DNA of 64,000 nucleotides from Sipunculus nudus (GCA_026874595.1 CM049310.1:51401058-51465057), one strand, 5' to 3'. Positions 47,498 through 62,469 are shown, counted from the stretch's first letter. Numbers and translations: made by a program. Notes: generated by a model from the sequence alone, not told the origin.

Positions 47498-50000
47498 GTT
47501 TTACCGACAGTTCATGCATGTTTTTTGAACAGGTTTAAATATTGCATTGTTAAATCTCAAAATTTAATTATATATATGTATATCTAATTTTATTATTTGA
47601 GGAAACTAGGACTATGGGTAGAGATGTTATTACCATGGTCTAAGGAAACCTTTCAGGCATGACTAAAATATAACGGAAAAAATACAATGTATGAATAAAT
47701 ATTTAGATACGTATATAAACAATTCTTTAGGCTATCGTTAAATTGCTTATCGTCCCCGTTTTCATCTTTTCTGATTTCTTAATTTCCTTTGTTTATGATT
47801 TTTTTTCACAACCAAGAAGGTCATGCAAAAATTCCCATTTAATATCTCGCTATGACTTCATAAAACAGATGTGATTGTAGAAAAGCACGTATTGACATAT
47901 TATTTGCATTTCACCAATAGCCCCTCATTTTCATTTATTTATTTATACATACATTTTACCAGGATGGCCAATTCAGCATGTTCAGCTGTAAGATTGGTAA
48001 ATTAACAATTTTTAACTATGGCCCCTGAGGATACGCTTACATCAGCAAACTAAATCAAAGCAAAGGACCCGAGCTTCCTTGTTGTGATGACACACACATA
48101 CATACATACATATATACAAAACGTATATGTATAACCTCAGCGAATAGGTTATATCTGTTTGTTATAAAGCTATTTGTTATCTGCAGCCAGTTTTAGAATA
48201 ACGCATAATCTTTTGACGTCTTTTTTCAAATATAATTAAACTTAATACAAGGAAGACACATAAAATGTGTATTTAAACAATAAATGTGTATTTAAAAGAT
48301 ACATGTACGTGTGCCCCTTATTATTGTAATTAAACGACATGTATCTGCAAAACCAACAAACTTATACAAAATCTACTTGTCTTCTTGGCTTTATCTCATG
48401 TGCGGGAGGAATGAGTACCATTCGGAATAATTTGGATACACATAGATAGCGGGAGGGTATTGTCATGGTGTATACGTAGCTGAACCACCGTTTTTTATTT
48501 CGATTATTTTATCTGTCTGTTTAATGGTATGCAACTGAAACAACATTCTAGTAATTTTGAAATTAAACTGACGTCAGATGGAATGTCAGTTTATTATATT
48601 TGAGTCTGAGTGCATCCAAGATGGCGGAGGAATGCGCTTTTAAACTGCAATCTACTGTATAGCTGTATAGTCTGTGGTGTTACCTGTTTAGTATGAATGA
48701 TAAACCGCATTTACGTGGAACCTCGGTATATATTTATCAAAGGTTTCAGAACTGCCCCATGAGCAAGCATCACCAATTTCATTTGTTTTTCTTATATTTT
48801 ACAAAAACTGGCCTGTGACCCTTGACTGGTATATATTCAGAAAGGAGAAAATATGATCTACATTATATATTGATATGATAGGGAAACGTTTGGTATTCCA
48901 ATAACTTGATTTTATCTAGATTTTAAAATACATTAATATAAGGTATACCAGCATATCTGTAGGAGATAAACCTCTGTTCACCCTGCTAAAATAAGGGGAT
49001 AAACAATTTTTTTTACTTGGGGCGTTAAACTTTAAATATTATGATTTTATGATTATGATTGTAGTGAACGTTAATGCCGAAACGGCCGGAGTACAGCCTT
49101 AATTCACTTTTGTGAATCATTGAAATTTTACGTAACAAATTACATTTTCATGTTGGTTTTTTATATAAAATCTTTATATAAAAACACGTTTGTCTTTAGA
49201 CCTGCCTGTATCAGCTTGTCCAAGTTGAGAATGTCCATAAAGCTTAATCGAACGACATAATGAATTTCTCATCTTTTCCTAAGTTAATTTGAGACTCATA
49301 ATCTGTGACAGATATGCCCCCTTCACTCAACGATCACTTATATGTTTTTATCTTATATTAATAATAATGATTATATAAATAATGATACCAATAATTAATA
49401 ATAGTAATAATAATTTTAATAATAATGTTAATACTACTAAAATGGCAGTCTTTAGCAAAATTTTATTTTCAATTTTAAAATCTATTCTAGGTATAATCAA
49501 TTTTAAATTATTTCAATTTTAAATAATTTATAGTCTAATCATACGTCACAAATATTAAACCGCACTAAAACATAAATACATTGCACAGTACCATGGTCTT
49601 TCTTTTGAAATAAACTTACTCCGTTGTATTTATCAACTATAACGTAATGTATTAATCCTTTCTAATTATTCATTTGATTATGACGATACGTCAAAGGAAA
49701 CCATTTATTATATTGTCTTGTAGTTACTCCTCTATTAATTATAATTGTAAAAACAAAAACATATTCCAAATCTCATTCTTTTTCATAAACTATAATTGCC
49801 TATGAAAAAAAAAATGGATTTTACATAAAATAAACCCAATTCCTGGAGAAATAACATTTTTTTATCTCTTTTTAAAAAGAACAGGAAGTTGTGTGATTTG
49901 TTCAAAAAACAAACATCTATGAGCACGTTCAACTCGGCAGTGACGTCACACACGGAGAAATCCCCTGTCACTAAACATTCTAGATCTTATCCAAACCTTA
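47498..50000. other. No gene found between gene A's promoter region and duplication copy B
   Basis: AT-rich single-copy sequence with short TAA-rich patches (49,340-49,450). Gene B's transcript would end at about 53.8 kb, so this lies between the two genes. No exon or RNA gene was recognised. Confidence 0.5.
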
Positions 50001-51054
50001 GTATTTCTTACACTGTCAGTCCGATATTTTCGGGAAGGAATAAAAATAACAAGTATTGCTAGATTTAAGTCATTTCTAAATTTTGCCTGTGCTATCGCAT
50101 TTTGCACCAGCCAATCAAATCAGGGCCCAGTCTCTCGATGACATCTACCTGCACAAAACAAACGCACGTGCTATTACGTTTACCTAACCTAAAGAACTGT
50201 GGCAAGTCTCGCATATCACATAACATGACCCAGAGTAGGGCACCAGCATTATTACCTGTGTGCTTATAAAAGCCACTACATGGCCTGCTAGAGCAAGCTA
50301 TAGAGCAACTATAGTAGCTCGGGACATACACTTTTTATAAATATACTCCTTTTCCTTTAGTCTTGTTTTATATTTAAGTATTTATGCATACATGTACATG
50401 GGACACATAAATAGGGACATGCCTGTTTATTTACCTATACATTATAATGAAAAAAACCCTGATCGTTTAAGGTATGATATTTTGCTATAACCATTTCAGC
50501 CATGCATGCAAGCTATTGAACATATACAATAAGGATGTTGTACAATGGTCCCTGGTCTTGGTTGTGTTTGGACAATTAATCATTCATGACTAGGTTTAAA
50601 GTCTGTGTTCATACAAAATTGCAGGGACTACTTTATGATGAGCACATGTGATACACATTTTGTTGGAAAACACTAGATGTTGTTGTTATATAAACTACCT
50701 TTTTAATTTCCTGCTGATAATTCAATTAAATTTATATTATTTTTTAGGTGCCCATTTCCCTACCTTATGAAAGGGAATATATGTGATTTCTGGCTTCCTC
50801 TGTGGATATATAAATGATGTTAGTGTAGTTTTGTTGTGACAAGTTCTTGCAAGACCTCCCAAAAGGATGTATGATCTTGTTAATCGACAACATGTTTGTA
50901 ATCACAGCAAAGTTAAACTAGGGACCTGTTGGTCAGTCGATAGTTATCATTTAAATGTAACCTTTTTTTGGAAGATATTAAGAAACATGTTTGAAATCGA
51001 GAATAATATATTTCTAATGAAATTAAGCACTAACTATATGTTAAATCAACTGGC

Positions 51055-51862
51055 AGTTGATTACCTCTGGAGGAAGTAACAGTTAATGATAATAACCTGA
51101 AACGGAAAAAGTCGAAGATATAGATGATATTCCTAGCGAGATAATCAAATGTAGAAACACCATACGGGACATTTTCAAATTTATTAGGTTTTGTTTACGT
51201 TAATGTAACCTGAAGCAGGTAAAGATTGCATTGAACCTTTTAATCATATACGGACTAGTCCTTTGTCATGTATCGGGAAGGTCTATAGTTCGGTAATAGA
51301 GAGAAGAATTGTAAATTACTGTGAAGCTTTCTTACTGATCGAAGATGAAAAAAAATGGTTTTTTAAGTGGTCGGTCTTGCATTGTTCAGATATTTATATT
51401 AAGTAATATAATAAAAAAATCGGAAGCAGACGACGAGGAAACGTTTGTTGCAATGATAGACATGGAAAAGGCTTTTGACTGGATAAATAGAACTTAGCTT
51501 TTATATCGTTTAACAGAGTACAATATTGATGGCAAGATCTAAAATGCTATAAAATCTATGTGTAAGGAAAAAGCATATGTCCATATAAATGTATATATGA
51601 AAACTGAATGGTTCGATATGTCTAGAGGAGTAAGACAAGGAGCCCTATGTCACCTACATTGTTCGATATATTTGTTAATTCCTTCGTAGATCACTTTGAA
51701 CTTTTGAATATTGGCAAAAAAATCAATATCAAAACAGTTAGCATATTATTATACGCTGACGATATGGTACTCTTTGCTAAGTCAGCAGGAGAGTTACAGA
51801 CCTTAATTTCTGCTATGGAACACTGGTGTAATCACTATAAATTAAAGGTAAACAATTTATAA
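51055..51862 (+). pseudogene. Decayed LINE reverse transcriptase, copy B
   Basis: Counterpart of the copy A relic. It has the same order of motifs with YADDM at 51,752-51,766 and the longest intact piece at 51,647-51,862. Some disabling changes differ between the copies, for example a small indel before MIDMEKAFDWI, as expected of unconstrained sequence after duplication. Confidence 0.8.
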
Positions 51863-53521
51863 ACTAGACGCCTATAGGGCGAACACTTGCCGGAAGGGGA
51901 TATGTGGACATGAAGAGGTTAAAGGGACTTAGTCTTTAAGGTGGAAGATATCCAATCTTCTTATGGAAAACAAGTGGTTGCGGCAAGGAACAAGGACTGA
52001 GATGGCTATGAATATTTTTGACAAAGATAATAGGAAAAAAGCGATTTAGAGGTTTTTCAATGACCTTGACCATTGATCTTTTAAATAATACACCTACTGC
52101 TTCAAGAATACGTTCCGATATACAACATATGTAAGTTACAAAGTGATTCCTGTTAAACTGTGCCCTGTAGAATGCTTAATGAAAGACACAAGAACTAAAA
52201 AGAAGGCAAACTTGAAGACAAACAGACAGACATACTGACAAAGTGACACATCTGAGATAACAGATGACTAGATAATCTTATGCAGAAGGTTAAGAAGAAC
52301 AGAATGAGCTTTAGTTTATGTAGGTAAAATTTATAGTATTGGAGATATAGTAAAAAAATATATGTTGTGGTGTTAATATTGCAGCGCCTCCTATCGGCCA
52401 TATTCTAAAACTGAAAAAAAAAACAATTTCGAGATATTAATGTAGGACATGAGATATATCAGTTTCAATAGATTCTTGCATACTTGTGGCGTCTAGGGTA
52501 TCACCAAGTAGTATCTCGAAATATCTCGTTTGACGAGAAATTGTGCGAGATATTGCGAGACTTGTAATAAACACTTTTTAATTGACATCTACCTAATCCA
52601 AAAACTAGATCTCTGTAGCTTTAAAACTGACAAAGTAAGAAATATAAGTCCCTTAATTATCGAATATCATGAGATTTTCCCAAAAATGAGTCGCCATGGT
52701 AACGGCAGATTCGGGTCATCTACATATCAGAAAAAAAGCCATGGAATCACAAACAAAATGAGGTGTGGTTAAGGTTGATATGACCAGTTTTGACAGAGAT
52801 ATAAGGAAATAACAATTTAAAGGATTTTTGATGACCTTGGCCTTGACCTTTGACAGTTTTTTTTCCCAAAACGCAAAATATTCAATATTTAGATGTTAAA
52901 TACTTAACTGATAGATTTCAAAAGCCATTGGCCTTTTTCCAAAACGCAAAATATTCAATATTTAGATGTTAAATACTTAACTGATAGATTTCAAAAGCCA
53001 TTGCTTGAAAATTGTGACCTGTAGTGTGTAATAGGTCAGACAGATCAACAAGGCTATTGACGAAATTAACAACAACTGACAAACAGACAGGTATTCTGAT
53101 ATAAGTGACGCAAGGTCAACAAAGGTTGATCATACCATGATATTGGGAATTGAAAAACGAACAAAATGAGGTAAAAATGAGGTTGATGCGACAATTTTTT
53201 AAAATTATGACAAATTATGAGGAAATAAGGTTTCGTGGTTTTTTTATAGCCTTGTTCTGGACCTTTTACCTATTTTGACCAAAAACAATAGGGCACCTAG
53301 AATTTTGGTTGTCCATCATCCCTGAAACTTTCAAGGTGAAATTGTGGCCAGGAGAGTAAGCCTTATAAATCACTAATACTCTGCTAGTTTCATATCATTT
53401 ACAGAAGCAGGTATTCCATCTTTCAAATGTTTGTTAGGTTTTGAATTTCTTTTGTCGAGACTTTGATTTATGTAAATAAAATGAAAAAATTTCACGGATC
53501 TTGGTTCCGATATGTATCTTC

Positions 53522-53535
53522 TTTCTCTCTCTCTG

Positions 53536-53586
<51 letters not shown>
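53522..53586. repeat. (CT)n microsatellite downstream of gene B
   Basis: An interrupted CT run, about 295 bases past the gene B stop, equivalent to 33,929-33,978. Confidence 0.9.
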
Positions 53587-53589
<3 letters not shown>

Positions 53590-53879
53590 AGATTGTCCAG
53601 TAGATTCATTACAGGGATATATTTGGGGAGAGGTGCAAAACGTAGTAATGGACAGGCGTGGTTAATCGATTCCCCCGCTCTGTGGATGCAAAGTTACTCC
53701 TCAATGCCACCATGGGTGGTTATAGGACTGCCCAAATACCAGGAGAGGAGGAATTGTATATTCCACTATACTTGAGCAATTAATATAGTATCATTCACTT
53801 AATATGAACGAGGTTAAAAATTCAAATGCGTGCTTTATTTCAAATGATACTTTGGCCCCAACCGGGCTTGCAGAAAGTC

Positions 53880-53974
53880 TCAGCGGAGGTTCTCAACTTC
53901 CTTGAAGATGTCGTCGATGTTCTCTCTTTCCATCTCCTCTCGCACTGGGTGCTTGTCCAGGATCTTGTGCACTT
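53880..53974 (-). CDS. Gene B exon 8 (last exon): acidic C-terminus
   Basis: 95 bases with the same acceptor, phase and stop as gene A exon 8, and the same MEGENI and DDIFKEVENLR-type ending. There are a few substitutions, including E to R in the stretch before MEREN. The AATAAA signal follows 40 bases after the stop, as in gene A. Confidence 0.85.
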
Positions 53975-54781
53975 CTGCAAATAGAAAGTAATGTTATATA
54001 GTTCATTGCAAAGTCCCATTTAATCGCAGTACAAAAGTCCGGAGAAATGTAAGCTACATTTATTTTGTCCCATTCATGTTTTTGACCACATGTGAAGTCA
54101 GGTGTACCCCGGAACAGTGTCCATTTACATGGTTATGCCAAAATTTGTTCTTGAAAAGAGTTTTATACCCCATGATTAAAAATCTCCATCACTCCATGTA
54201 ACTCCTGCATATGTCTAAAAAATTTCAAGGTTGATAATTCATTTATATTTGCACAAACAAATTTCTGGCCCGCATATTTTATATGTATCGATCTTCCTTG
54301 CAACCTTTTCTTGTCCCCTGACTGCTATTTCGTAAGGTTTTATACATATCCATAGAATAGAAGGAAATCTCCAGAACGAAGGGTATTCCAGACAAATGAC
54401 ACTGGGCGAGTTCCTGTAACCAAGATTTGTGTGCTAACTTTTGGTTTTATTCTAAAATCTATAACTACGAGAGACGGCACGTGTAATCTGTTATAAGTTT
54501 CACCTCCTCAAACTACTGATACGGATTTCACACTCTTTTAAATATACGAATGAAATAATTTCCTAAGTTACATTATGTTCCAGACATGAATCAGATCCAT
54601 GATTATTCTTATGTTAATTTGGATCACAGAAACACTCATATCGTAATTAGAATGAATAGAGAATCATATTTATCTAATATATTATGTTCAAATGCATAAT
54701 GTAGGAATGTATAACTTTATATTATTACTTTTGACATAGAATGATGTTACATTATGTTCAAAATGAAGGTTAGGTACATGC

Positions 54782-54924
54782 CTTTTCTAACTTCTAATAC
54801 TTCTTGGTCGTCCATGTCGTGCAGGGCTTCCAGCAGTTGCGAGTAGTCATCCAACGATCTTTTGGCCAGACCCAAAGTTTTCTTAAGGTAATCCACAAGA
54901 CTGGATACCATGGCTGATATGGAC
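54782..54924 (-). CDS. Gene B exon 7: helical segment
   Basis: Same as gene A exon 7 with K to Q in DMDDxE. It uses the same AAAAG|GCATGT donor, so the GC-AG intron is shared by both copies. Confidence 0.85.
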
Positions 54925-55436
54925 CTGTTATTAAAATTGACATTTCTATTTAAAATTAGCTTTTATCTCACCAAATATGGAAGACATTGACATAGACCTC
55001 CGTGTGAAAAACTTCGTACCAATGGTTTTACAGACATATTGACCCCCACATGTTCTTTATGTGCATTAGGCTGCGGTGGTTTACACCATTAAGCATTAAT
55101 GATGAATCAATACCGCAATCTCGTCTAAATTATTCAAAATTTATTCATTAGCGGTTACGCTGGTGTCTATTTGTTTTCTTTCTCACACTTTATAGGATTG
55201 CGCTGAAAATTCTAAACCGAACAGGATTAATTTTACATGGGCCTAAAAAAGCTGCTCCGGATGAAGAGACGAATCTACAATAATAATTATAAAAATTGTA
55301 ATATAGATTAGTGTGAAAAACAAGTATTCTATTAGATACTGAAGACCGCTTTGTTATCATTAAAGTATAGTAAAAGAAATACGTTTGATCAGGGAGGGTT
55401 AAGATAGCGTTAAATTATATAGCCTAATGTCCTTAC

Positions 55437-55670
55437 TGCAATTTGACTTCAAAGTCAAATGTTGTGGGCGGACGTCGAAGGAAACTGACAGTGATGCTTG
55501 CATCAAAGTGTCCTTTCGTAGCCATACCCAGTTTTACATCAAAGTAGATTCTTCTGATGTCAACTAAACCGTCAAGACCAAGGGACGCGATCTTCTGCGA
55601 AATCATGGTTCCGAAGCGATTGGCCAGTTTCACTCCTTCCAAGACACCATTTGCGGCGTCTAAAGATTTC
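55437..55670 (-). CDS. Gene B exon 6: helical repeat end and beta segment
   Basis: 234 bases with the same splice sites as gene A exon 6. It has DIRRIYF where gene A has DISRIYF, and RRPPT where gene A has RRSPT. Otherwise the protein is the same. Confidence 0.85.
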
Positions 55671-55832
55671 CTTCAACATGCCACCAAATACACGATGTAT
55701 AACATGTCCAATTGTGGTGCGTATTCAGAAACGTATAAAAATTTGAAACTGTGCAGCTATTGCTAAATCTACGTTTCCAACATTTATATTTTCACCACTT
55801 CAGTAAAGTGATGCAAAATGTATATTCTGGAG

Positions 55833-55884
<52 letters not shown>

Positions 55885-56398
55885 GCTACATTATTTCATT
55901 GAATTAGTATAAGTTACCAAGTGAACCGAATACGGTATGCTTATATCAGCCAACTTAATTTGTTTATGATCGAAAACTGTCCTTTTTGTTTGAGATATTG
56001 CCGAAATATTTTGTCGGTCCACTTGGCTACCGGACCATTTTGTATCGGTCCAGAGATCCTTAACCAATCTGTATAGGACTGTGTCATCTTGTTGAATCAT
56101 CCGATTCAAGAAAATCTATGCATATAAATATTATATCTAAACTGGTATTACTTTTTCATTTTATTCTTAACGAATGATTTCTATTGCATTTAATATTTAA
56201 AAAGGCCAAAAAGGGGCAGCAACGTCTATATATGAGTAAATCTTCTACATTTTGGGATACACATTCTGAATTATAATGGAAATGCATGATTATTTAACTC
56301 AATGTTGTAAAACTATATAAATTGGGTAGTGCCATGATAATAAATTAAGATACATCTAGTTTTAATAGTGTATTAAATGCATATTTTATTTCACCAAC

Positions 56399-56616
56399 CT
56401 GGACTTGTCCACGACGAACTTAGCAGCAGAGAGAGCGGCATTAGCATGGTCCAAAGTTACTTTGGACTTATCCACCACCACCTGTGCTGCCTGGAGGATA
56501 GCAACTGCTGCATCGAGGAAACCTTTACTATTATCAACCACCTTTTGAGCAACAGTCAAAGCCGTATTTGCCGCATGAAGGGTAATCTTACTGGCTTCCA
56601 CGATCGCCTGCAGACC
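56399..56616 (-). CDS. Gene B exon 5: 21-residue helical repeats
   Basis: Identical in protein to gene A exon 5 and with the same acceptor and donor. The lack of any amino-acid change contrasts with the surrounding introns, which differ at several places. Confidence 0.87.
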
Positions 56617-56816
56617 CTAGATGAGTTAATACGGAAAGTGATTTTGCATTATTATATGAATATATTGACTTTAAGACGAGCTTTGAAGAAGAATCCTCTA
56701 AGCTTCAGCCTGTTACGTTCTGCCTTGTGCTGCCAATCACTGGATACACTAGCTACAGGATGTACCGCTTGACCCCCAGTGTGCAAACGCTACGGGGGAG
56801 TACGATGAGAATTCAC

Positions 56817-56895
56817 CTAACGGATCGTTGGACAGTGCCGTTCGAATAAATTCTGGCACATATTCCTTGGGTAGCGTGAAGACCTCAAATACACC
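56817..56895 (-). CDS. Candidate extra exon of gene B (open)
   Basis: The same 79-base stretch as 37,214-37,292, here fully open: GVFEVFTLPKEYVPEFIRTA then LSNDPLG. The acceptor is ATTTTATAG and the donor TTAG|GTGAAT. Joined to exon 4 it is in frame, but its exit phase (one base) does not match exon 5 (phase 0). It could belong to an alternative transcript. It is not part of the closed main model. Confidence 0.38.
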
Positions 56896-58444
56896 CTATA
56901 AAATTATCAAATACCGGTAATCATATTGCATTTGGACCAACATAACTGCCGAAAGAACAGTATGTCCTAATGCATGGGCATTCTGCAGAGGTCCCGGCGG
57001 AGAAGATTTTTGCTAGTATATTTTATGCAGATTAATGATTAATAAAGTTTATAGTATTTACATACGTCAAGGAGGACCAACAGAATTCGCTTAGTTTTAA
57101 GGATTCTAATTCATATTTACAAGCTTTTATTGATTAGCGATCCGGCAAACAAAAGGCTAAAACACTTACTGTATTACCATATCCACATAATATGAAGGTC
57201 TTAATAAAATTGTTTAGATTACGTATGAACAGCTGGGTATTGACAGTACCACAGACCGTGTGTGTTTGTTTGTGTGTGTTTGCGGGTGTCCATTGTTATA
57301 AAAGATTTCTCACCTTCAATCCGGCAAGGCACAATTGTCTTGCGACCCATATGGGTTCGCACTTGATTTCACCTGGAAGACGTGAAATAATAGTAATAAT
57401 AATAATAATAATAATAATAGGGTCTCGTAATCAATTTGACTCTCAAGACTAAAGAAACCCCTGATCGATAACAATTCAATTTTGTGTCATTCTCCTTGAC
57501 GGCTTACTTTTCTGTTTTTGCTGGAGTCACAAAAGATGGACTTTTTCCAATCTCTTTTATTTTCTAAAACGTCTTGTGTTAAGTATTTCATTCTATTTAA
57601 TCGCACATTTCTTTTTTCATTCTGACGTTTGATAAATATCTGAGTGGTATTGCGCAATTACTGATGACTGAAACTTACCAGATTTTTCAGGGATTATAAA
57701 ACGACGTACCTGCAGGTTTTATATAGTTGAGAAGGCAATGATCTTTTGGGTAGGACCATACTTTTTTGGAGCTAGACATTGTTTTTTAGGGTTATAGTTA
57801 ATCATAAACTATACCAGTCTGTTGCAAACAGTCCCGCTCTGAAGTTACTTGTACACATCCAGCCAAAAAGTATAGTTAAAGGTACTGTATGACCTTTGAG
57901 CAGGTTTACCGATGGCCGTGATTATGAAATTTGCCTTAGGCATTATACTTGCTAATCAAGGCGCTAGGCCATATATAGGGGTAAACTAAAGAATAGCAGT
58001 CATTTAGACATAAACATGAATATCTGATAATACATTTAAGGTCGTGTTGATGATAGAAACTTCAACTGCTGGTTCTGTTTGGTCTTCTTTTTCTCAACGA
58101 AATGAGTTAGCCGCTCGGATATGGCAAAATTCCAATGAATGTGGATTCGAATTCATTAACACGCATAAACGTGAGACATAGCCCGTAATTGCTAAGGCGT
58201 TAATATATATAAATATGATGGACGTCAAAATGGTTTTCGAATATTCAACTAAAAGTTTTGTTCTGTACTATGACTGAGTCGGGCTCTGACTGTAACATAT
58301 GTAAGAAATGTTACTCGTGACCATGACAAGTGAAGGGCATGAGATCTATTGTTTTTCCTAGCCCTTCAAAAATATAAAACTAATACCCTCAAATAGGCTT
58401 AATTTCCTTCATGCAACAAATAGTTGCCACAGACCTTTCCTTAC

Positions 58445-58554
58445 GGCATCAGACTTACGTCCAAACTCGTTGGGATTCCATCCTCTCCTTACACGTTTTT
58501 TAAGGAAAAACTGCTGCGCCTGACTGTCATCCATAAAGGCATTGGCATCTCTTC
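58445..58554 (-). CDS. Gene B exon 4: basic segment with furin-like site
   Basis: 110 bases. It keeps RRDANAFMDDSQAQQFF, then LKKRVRR and GWNPNEFGRKSDA. Both candidate donors found in gene A (C|GTAAGT and GCC|GTAAGG) are kept. The second is the one that keeps the frame. Confidence 0.8.
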
Positions 58555-59166
58555 CTGCAAAGTGTCGGTATACGATTATTTTTAAAGTCTATATCAGGGC
58601 ATATTACTTTCCAAATCTAGTTGACGATGCATGTATTATGCTAAGAATCCGGTAACATACACACACTGTGTGAATGTCATGATAATTTAACTGAAACAAA
58701 TAGTAAACGCATATATAGGCAGTGTGGGCCATAAAATGATCCTCTAATTTTCAACCCAACATACAAGCGGGCCAAATAATAAAGGCCCATCTCATCGTTG
58801 CACAAGTTAACATTTATACACGAATCAAGCAAAATATAGCAAAACAAGAAAAATAAGTACACAAGTAATACTAGATATAACCTGACACGAAGAATGACGG
58901 ACATAAAAATATCGCGATAAATAGAAAGTAGATGGGTGGGTCACCGGGGGGGACGGCTCTTCCTGAATAGCTACGGGTTGCTAGGTCTGCACGATTTCAG
59001 TTCTAAGCCTTAACATTAATATAGTTCTTTAATTTACATATAAAATTTCATATCATCAGAACTTCAGAAAGACTATGGATTTTCCCAGTTTCGGACTGTT
59101 TCATATGGGTTAGCAAGTTTTAATGTAGCAACGTGCCATTAAATGAGATTTGTGATTTGTACTTAC

Positions 59167-62100
59167 TTCGTCGGCAGGTAGGACAGTTACTCTCCTTCCT
59201 TTTGAGTGTGTTCACTGCTGAATCAAATTTGGATTTCGCAGCGTTCACAGCGTTCTTCTTCGATTCAAGTGTCCGTATTGCATCGTCAAATTTTGTCTTC
59301 TCACTGTTTACTTTGCTTTTGGCGGATTCAAGTGAATAGATAGCTTGATCAAATTGAGATTTAGCTCCGTTTACTTTTGTCTGGGCATCTGTGAGTTTAT
59401 TCACTGCCGAGTCAAATGCTTTATTTGCTGACATCACCTTTGCCTGCGCATCACCTATTGCTGCATCAGCTGCTTTTCTATAATTATCAAGTGATTCCTT
59501 TACCTTAGTGTGCAGCTCCTGGAACAACTGCTGACGGAATTCTCCCGTGACTTGGAACTCTGCCTTCTTCAGATCTGCATATTGCGCCCGCATATCTAAT
59601 GCGGCATCAAAGAGGCCAAGGAATTTGCCCTCCATTTTAAAGTGAGCACCTTTTGTGTCAATGGTGAGATTGCCGTATCTAGACATGCCGAGGACCTGAA
59701 GGTCACCCTCAACCATGATAGCAGCTTGCTTGGCCTTCCAACGGAGATCTACATATACACGTGGTCCAAGTCCACGTGAACCAGAAAGCTGAATCAATCC
59801 ATTCCCGATGTTAAAGGGTGACACACGAACATCAACAAAAATACCGTTAGTATCTAGAGCAATATCAGCATCTAATCTGAAAAACAAAATTTCCAACGTT
59901 CCCTTTAAGAACAGGCCTTGAGGGATTGAGACTCCATTCGGTAAAGTCCTCCGGACAAATGAGTAGGATGCGTTAACACCGTTAGGAAATCCCATATCTG
60001 AAATCTCTTTTGGTATAGAAACAGAAGCAGCAAATGCCTTTAACATACCACTGATCGTCAGTGTGTTTATATTCCCTAAGAAGTAGTTGTTTATTGGGTT
60101 AACTCGGTCAATACCAAAGTACGCCTTAGCTTCTATGGGAGTAGCATCTGGGTTGTCTAATAAACCAATGCGCACGTTTGCACCCATTTCCAATGCTGTC
60201 ACACCCAAAGGATCAGGAAGTACGGCAATGCTAAAATGCATATCGCCCACACTAAGTATAGGGAAACCAAAAGGTTTTTCCCACATTCCCTGTGAATACA
60301 TCGTCAACTGTATGCCACTCTGAGAGAAACCAAATGACCCAGTGAAAGTAAGAGGTGGATTGTTCAAGACAAGAGTCCCTTTAAGAGACACTGCGTTGCT
60401 TGAAGGACCAAGTTCAACTGCAAACCCAACATCCTCAATAGCAGCACCTGCGATCAGATTGATACGGCTAGGGATAGTGGCAGAGAGTTTGATGCTATTA
60501 GGCTGAAGTTTTCCCCCAAGGACAAATGTCGCATTTTCTCCTAAGATTCTTTTGCTTATTCTGCATAAATTGTCACAGGGATCGGGGAATGCAAAAACTC
60601 CTGCAAACTCAATACCTTTTGTTATTTTAATCTCTTTCAGGCCATCAGATGTAAAATGCATGTGCTCCGCACTTTTTGGGACTGATCCTGATGACATGAT
60701 TAAAGAGGGTTTAATGTTATCTAAGATGTGTATTCCTGGGATTTTGCCCAGGTCAACTTTTCCAGCCGTCAGTTTCTTGACAATATCAATGATACTCACT
60801 TCTCCCATGACAAGCCCAGCTGCAACAACATTTGTGCCACCGACGTTACCCATTACAAGCTCAACTCTATTGGCTGTCCAACCACCTATTTGTGCTGAAC
60901 CTGCCAGGTTAAGAACTTTATCAGTTCCCAAATAAATTTTCATGTATGGATTTCTAACTGAAAAAGTGGACATTCCAATACTTTTTATGACAGACTCAAG
61001 AGGCCCTGAAGGAAGAAATGAGAGAGCAAATTTTTCAATCAGTTTCCCGACCGGTATGTTAAATTTGGGACTTGCCTCGGCTATGAATGCCTTCTCACCT
61101 ACTGGTTTAGATATTGTCAAGGGGATGCTCATGTCGCCTATATTCCAAACTGATGACATGTCAACTCCGAAATCGGTGCCTGCCCCTGATACCGTAACAT
61201 GGAAGGTCATTTCGACAGATGACAGTACTATAGCATTAGGGATAATGGTTATTGGGCCTGGGGATCTTACCGGGATGGAAACAGATTTATTTTGGGCATT
61301 CAACAAAATGTCTACGATTTCCCAGTTAAAGATGGCATCTAGATCCAAGCCACTTGGAAGATTCATGTTTGCGAGATGTTGTTTAAATTTAGAGAATACA
61401 TCATTCAGCTTCAAACCACCTCCTTGTTGGAGTTTGAAGGTTAAATGTTTAGGATTGACCAGGCGGATACTGACCGTATGTGTTTCTCCTGCAGCACTTG
61501 CGTCAAATTGGATAGTTGTCCCATTTACAATCTCTCCCATTCCATCAAGGGTAGCGTCAGGATAATCAAGGGCAGGCGCCAAAAGGTTCTTATTTGCATA
61601 CCTGAAGCAAAATCCACTAAGAGACAAAGTGTCAAATAAAGGGACCACTGAGATATCAACATCGGTGATTTCTTGAACCACTTCAGGCAACGACAGGGTT
61701 TTCGAGCTGACACCTGCTACATCAAAGTAGGTCACCCAACCTTGCGTCGTTTTCTTTTTGGTAAGTGTAATAAAAACCTGTGGATCACCGAGCTTTGTTG
61801 ATGGGACAGTAAAACTAAAGCGGATTACCTTGGAGGTGTTTGAGAATTCGCCCACCATATTGACATTAGAAAGCTGGACATTGCCAATTTTTAGAGCCTG
61901 CAGGGCTGAGGAAAGTTGACTGCCACCTAAGAATGGGCTATTAGCAAGCTGTGCGATAGAGGCACTGCTGGCAACTAGGGCCCCATTTAAAACGAAAACC
62001 TTGGTTTGGTCGATTGATGCGGTGAATGAATATTTGTTTGGGCCAAATGTTACTACACCTGAAGATATCAAGGTGAAGGACTTGTCGGCTCCGTTATATG

Positions 62101-62469
62101 TTATAACTAGAGTAGTGCCTGGGTCTACCTGGAGGGCTTCATCGACGAGAGCGTACTTGTTGTCATTCTGCATGGACATAGTTACCTCTTTAGCGCATAC
62201 ATCCAAGTCCACTCCAGTTATATGCGTGTTGCTTGGTATTACCTCTTTGGCCAATAGACTCAATGGACTGTCTGCTCCAAAGGCTTTTGCTACAGCCACT
62301 TGAGGTGTGAAGCATTTCGGAGGTTTTTGGGCGAAGTTGTAGTCGCAGTCATTCGTGGAGTTCACGACGACGGAACATTTGTCTGTTATTTTGTACTCGC
62401 CAAGCAGGAGTTCCTTAAGATCACTTGTTAAGGTCGAAAAAATATCTTCAGCCGTAGGGAGATTCAGAA
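59167..62469 (-). CDS. Gene B exon 3: large beta-rich secreted region
   Basis: 3303 bases, exactly the length of the gene A exon, fully open. About a dozen amino-acid differences from gene A are visible, nearly all before the middle (for example LDVCAKE for LDLCDKE, KSFTL for KSYTL, GGGLK for GGDLK, MTFHV for MTFRV). About 500 residues after KKLTAGK are identical until one change (AIRT for AIRV) in the helical repeats. All cysteines of gene A are kept, and the seven sequons are unchanged. Confidence 0.93.
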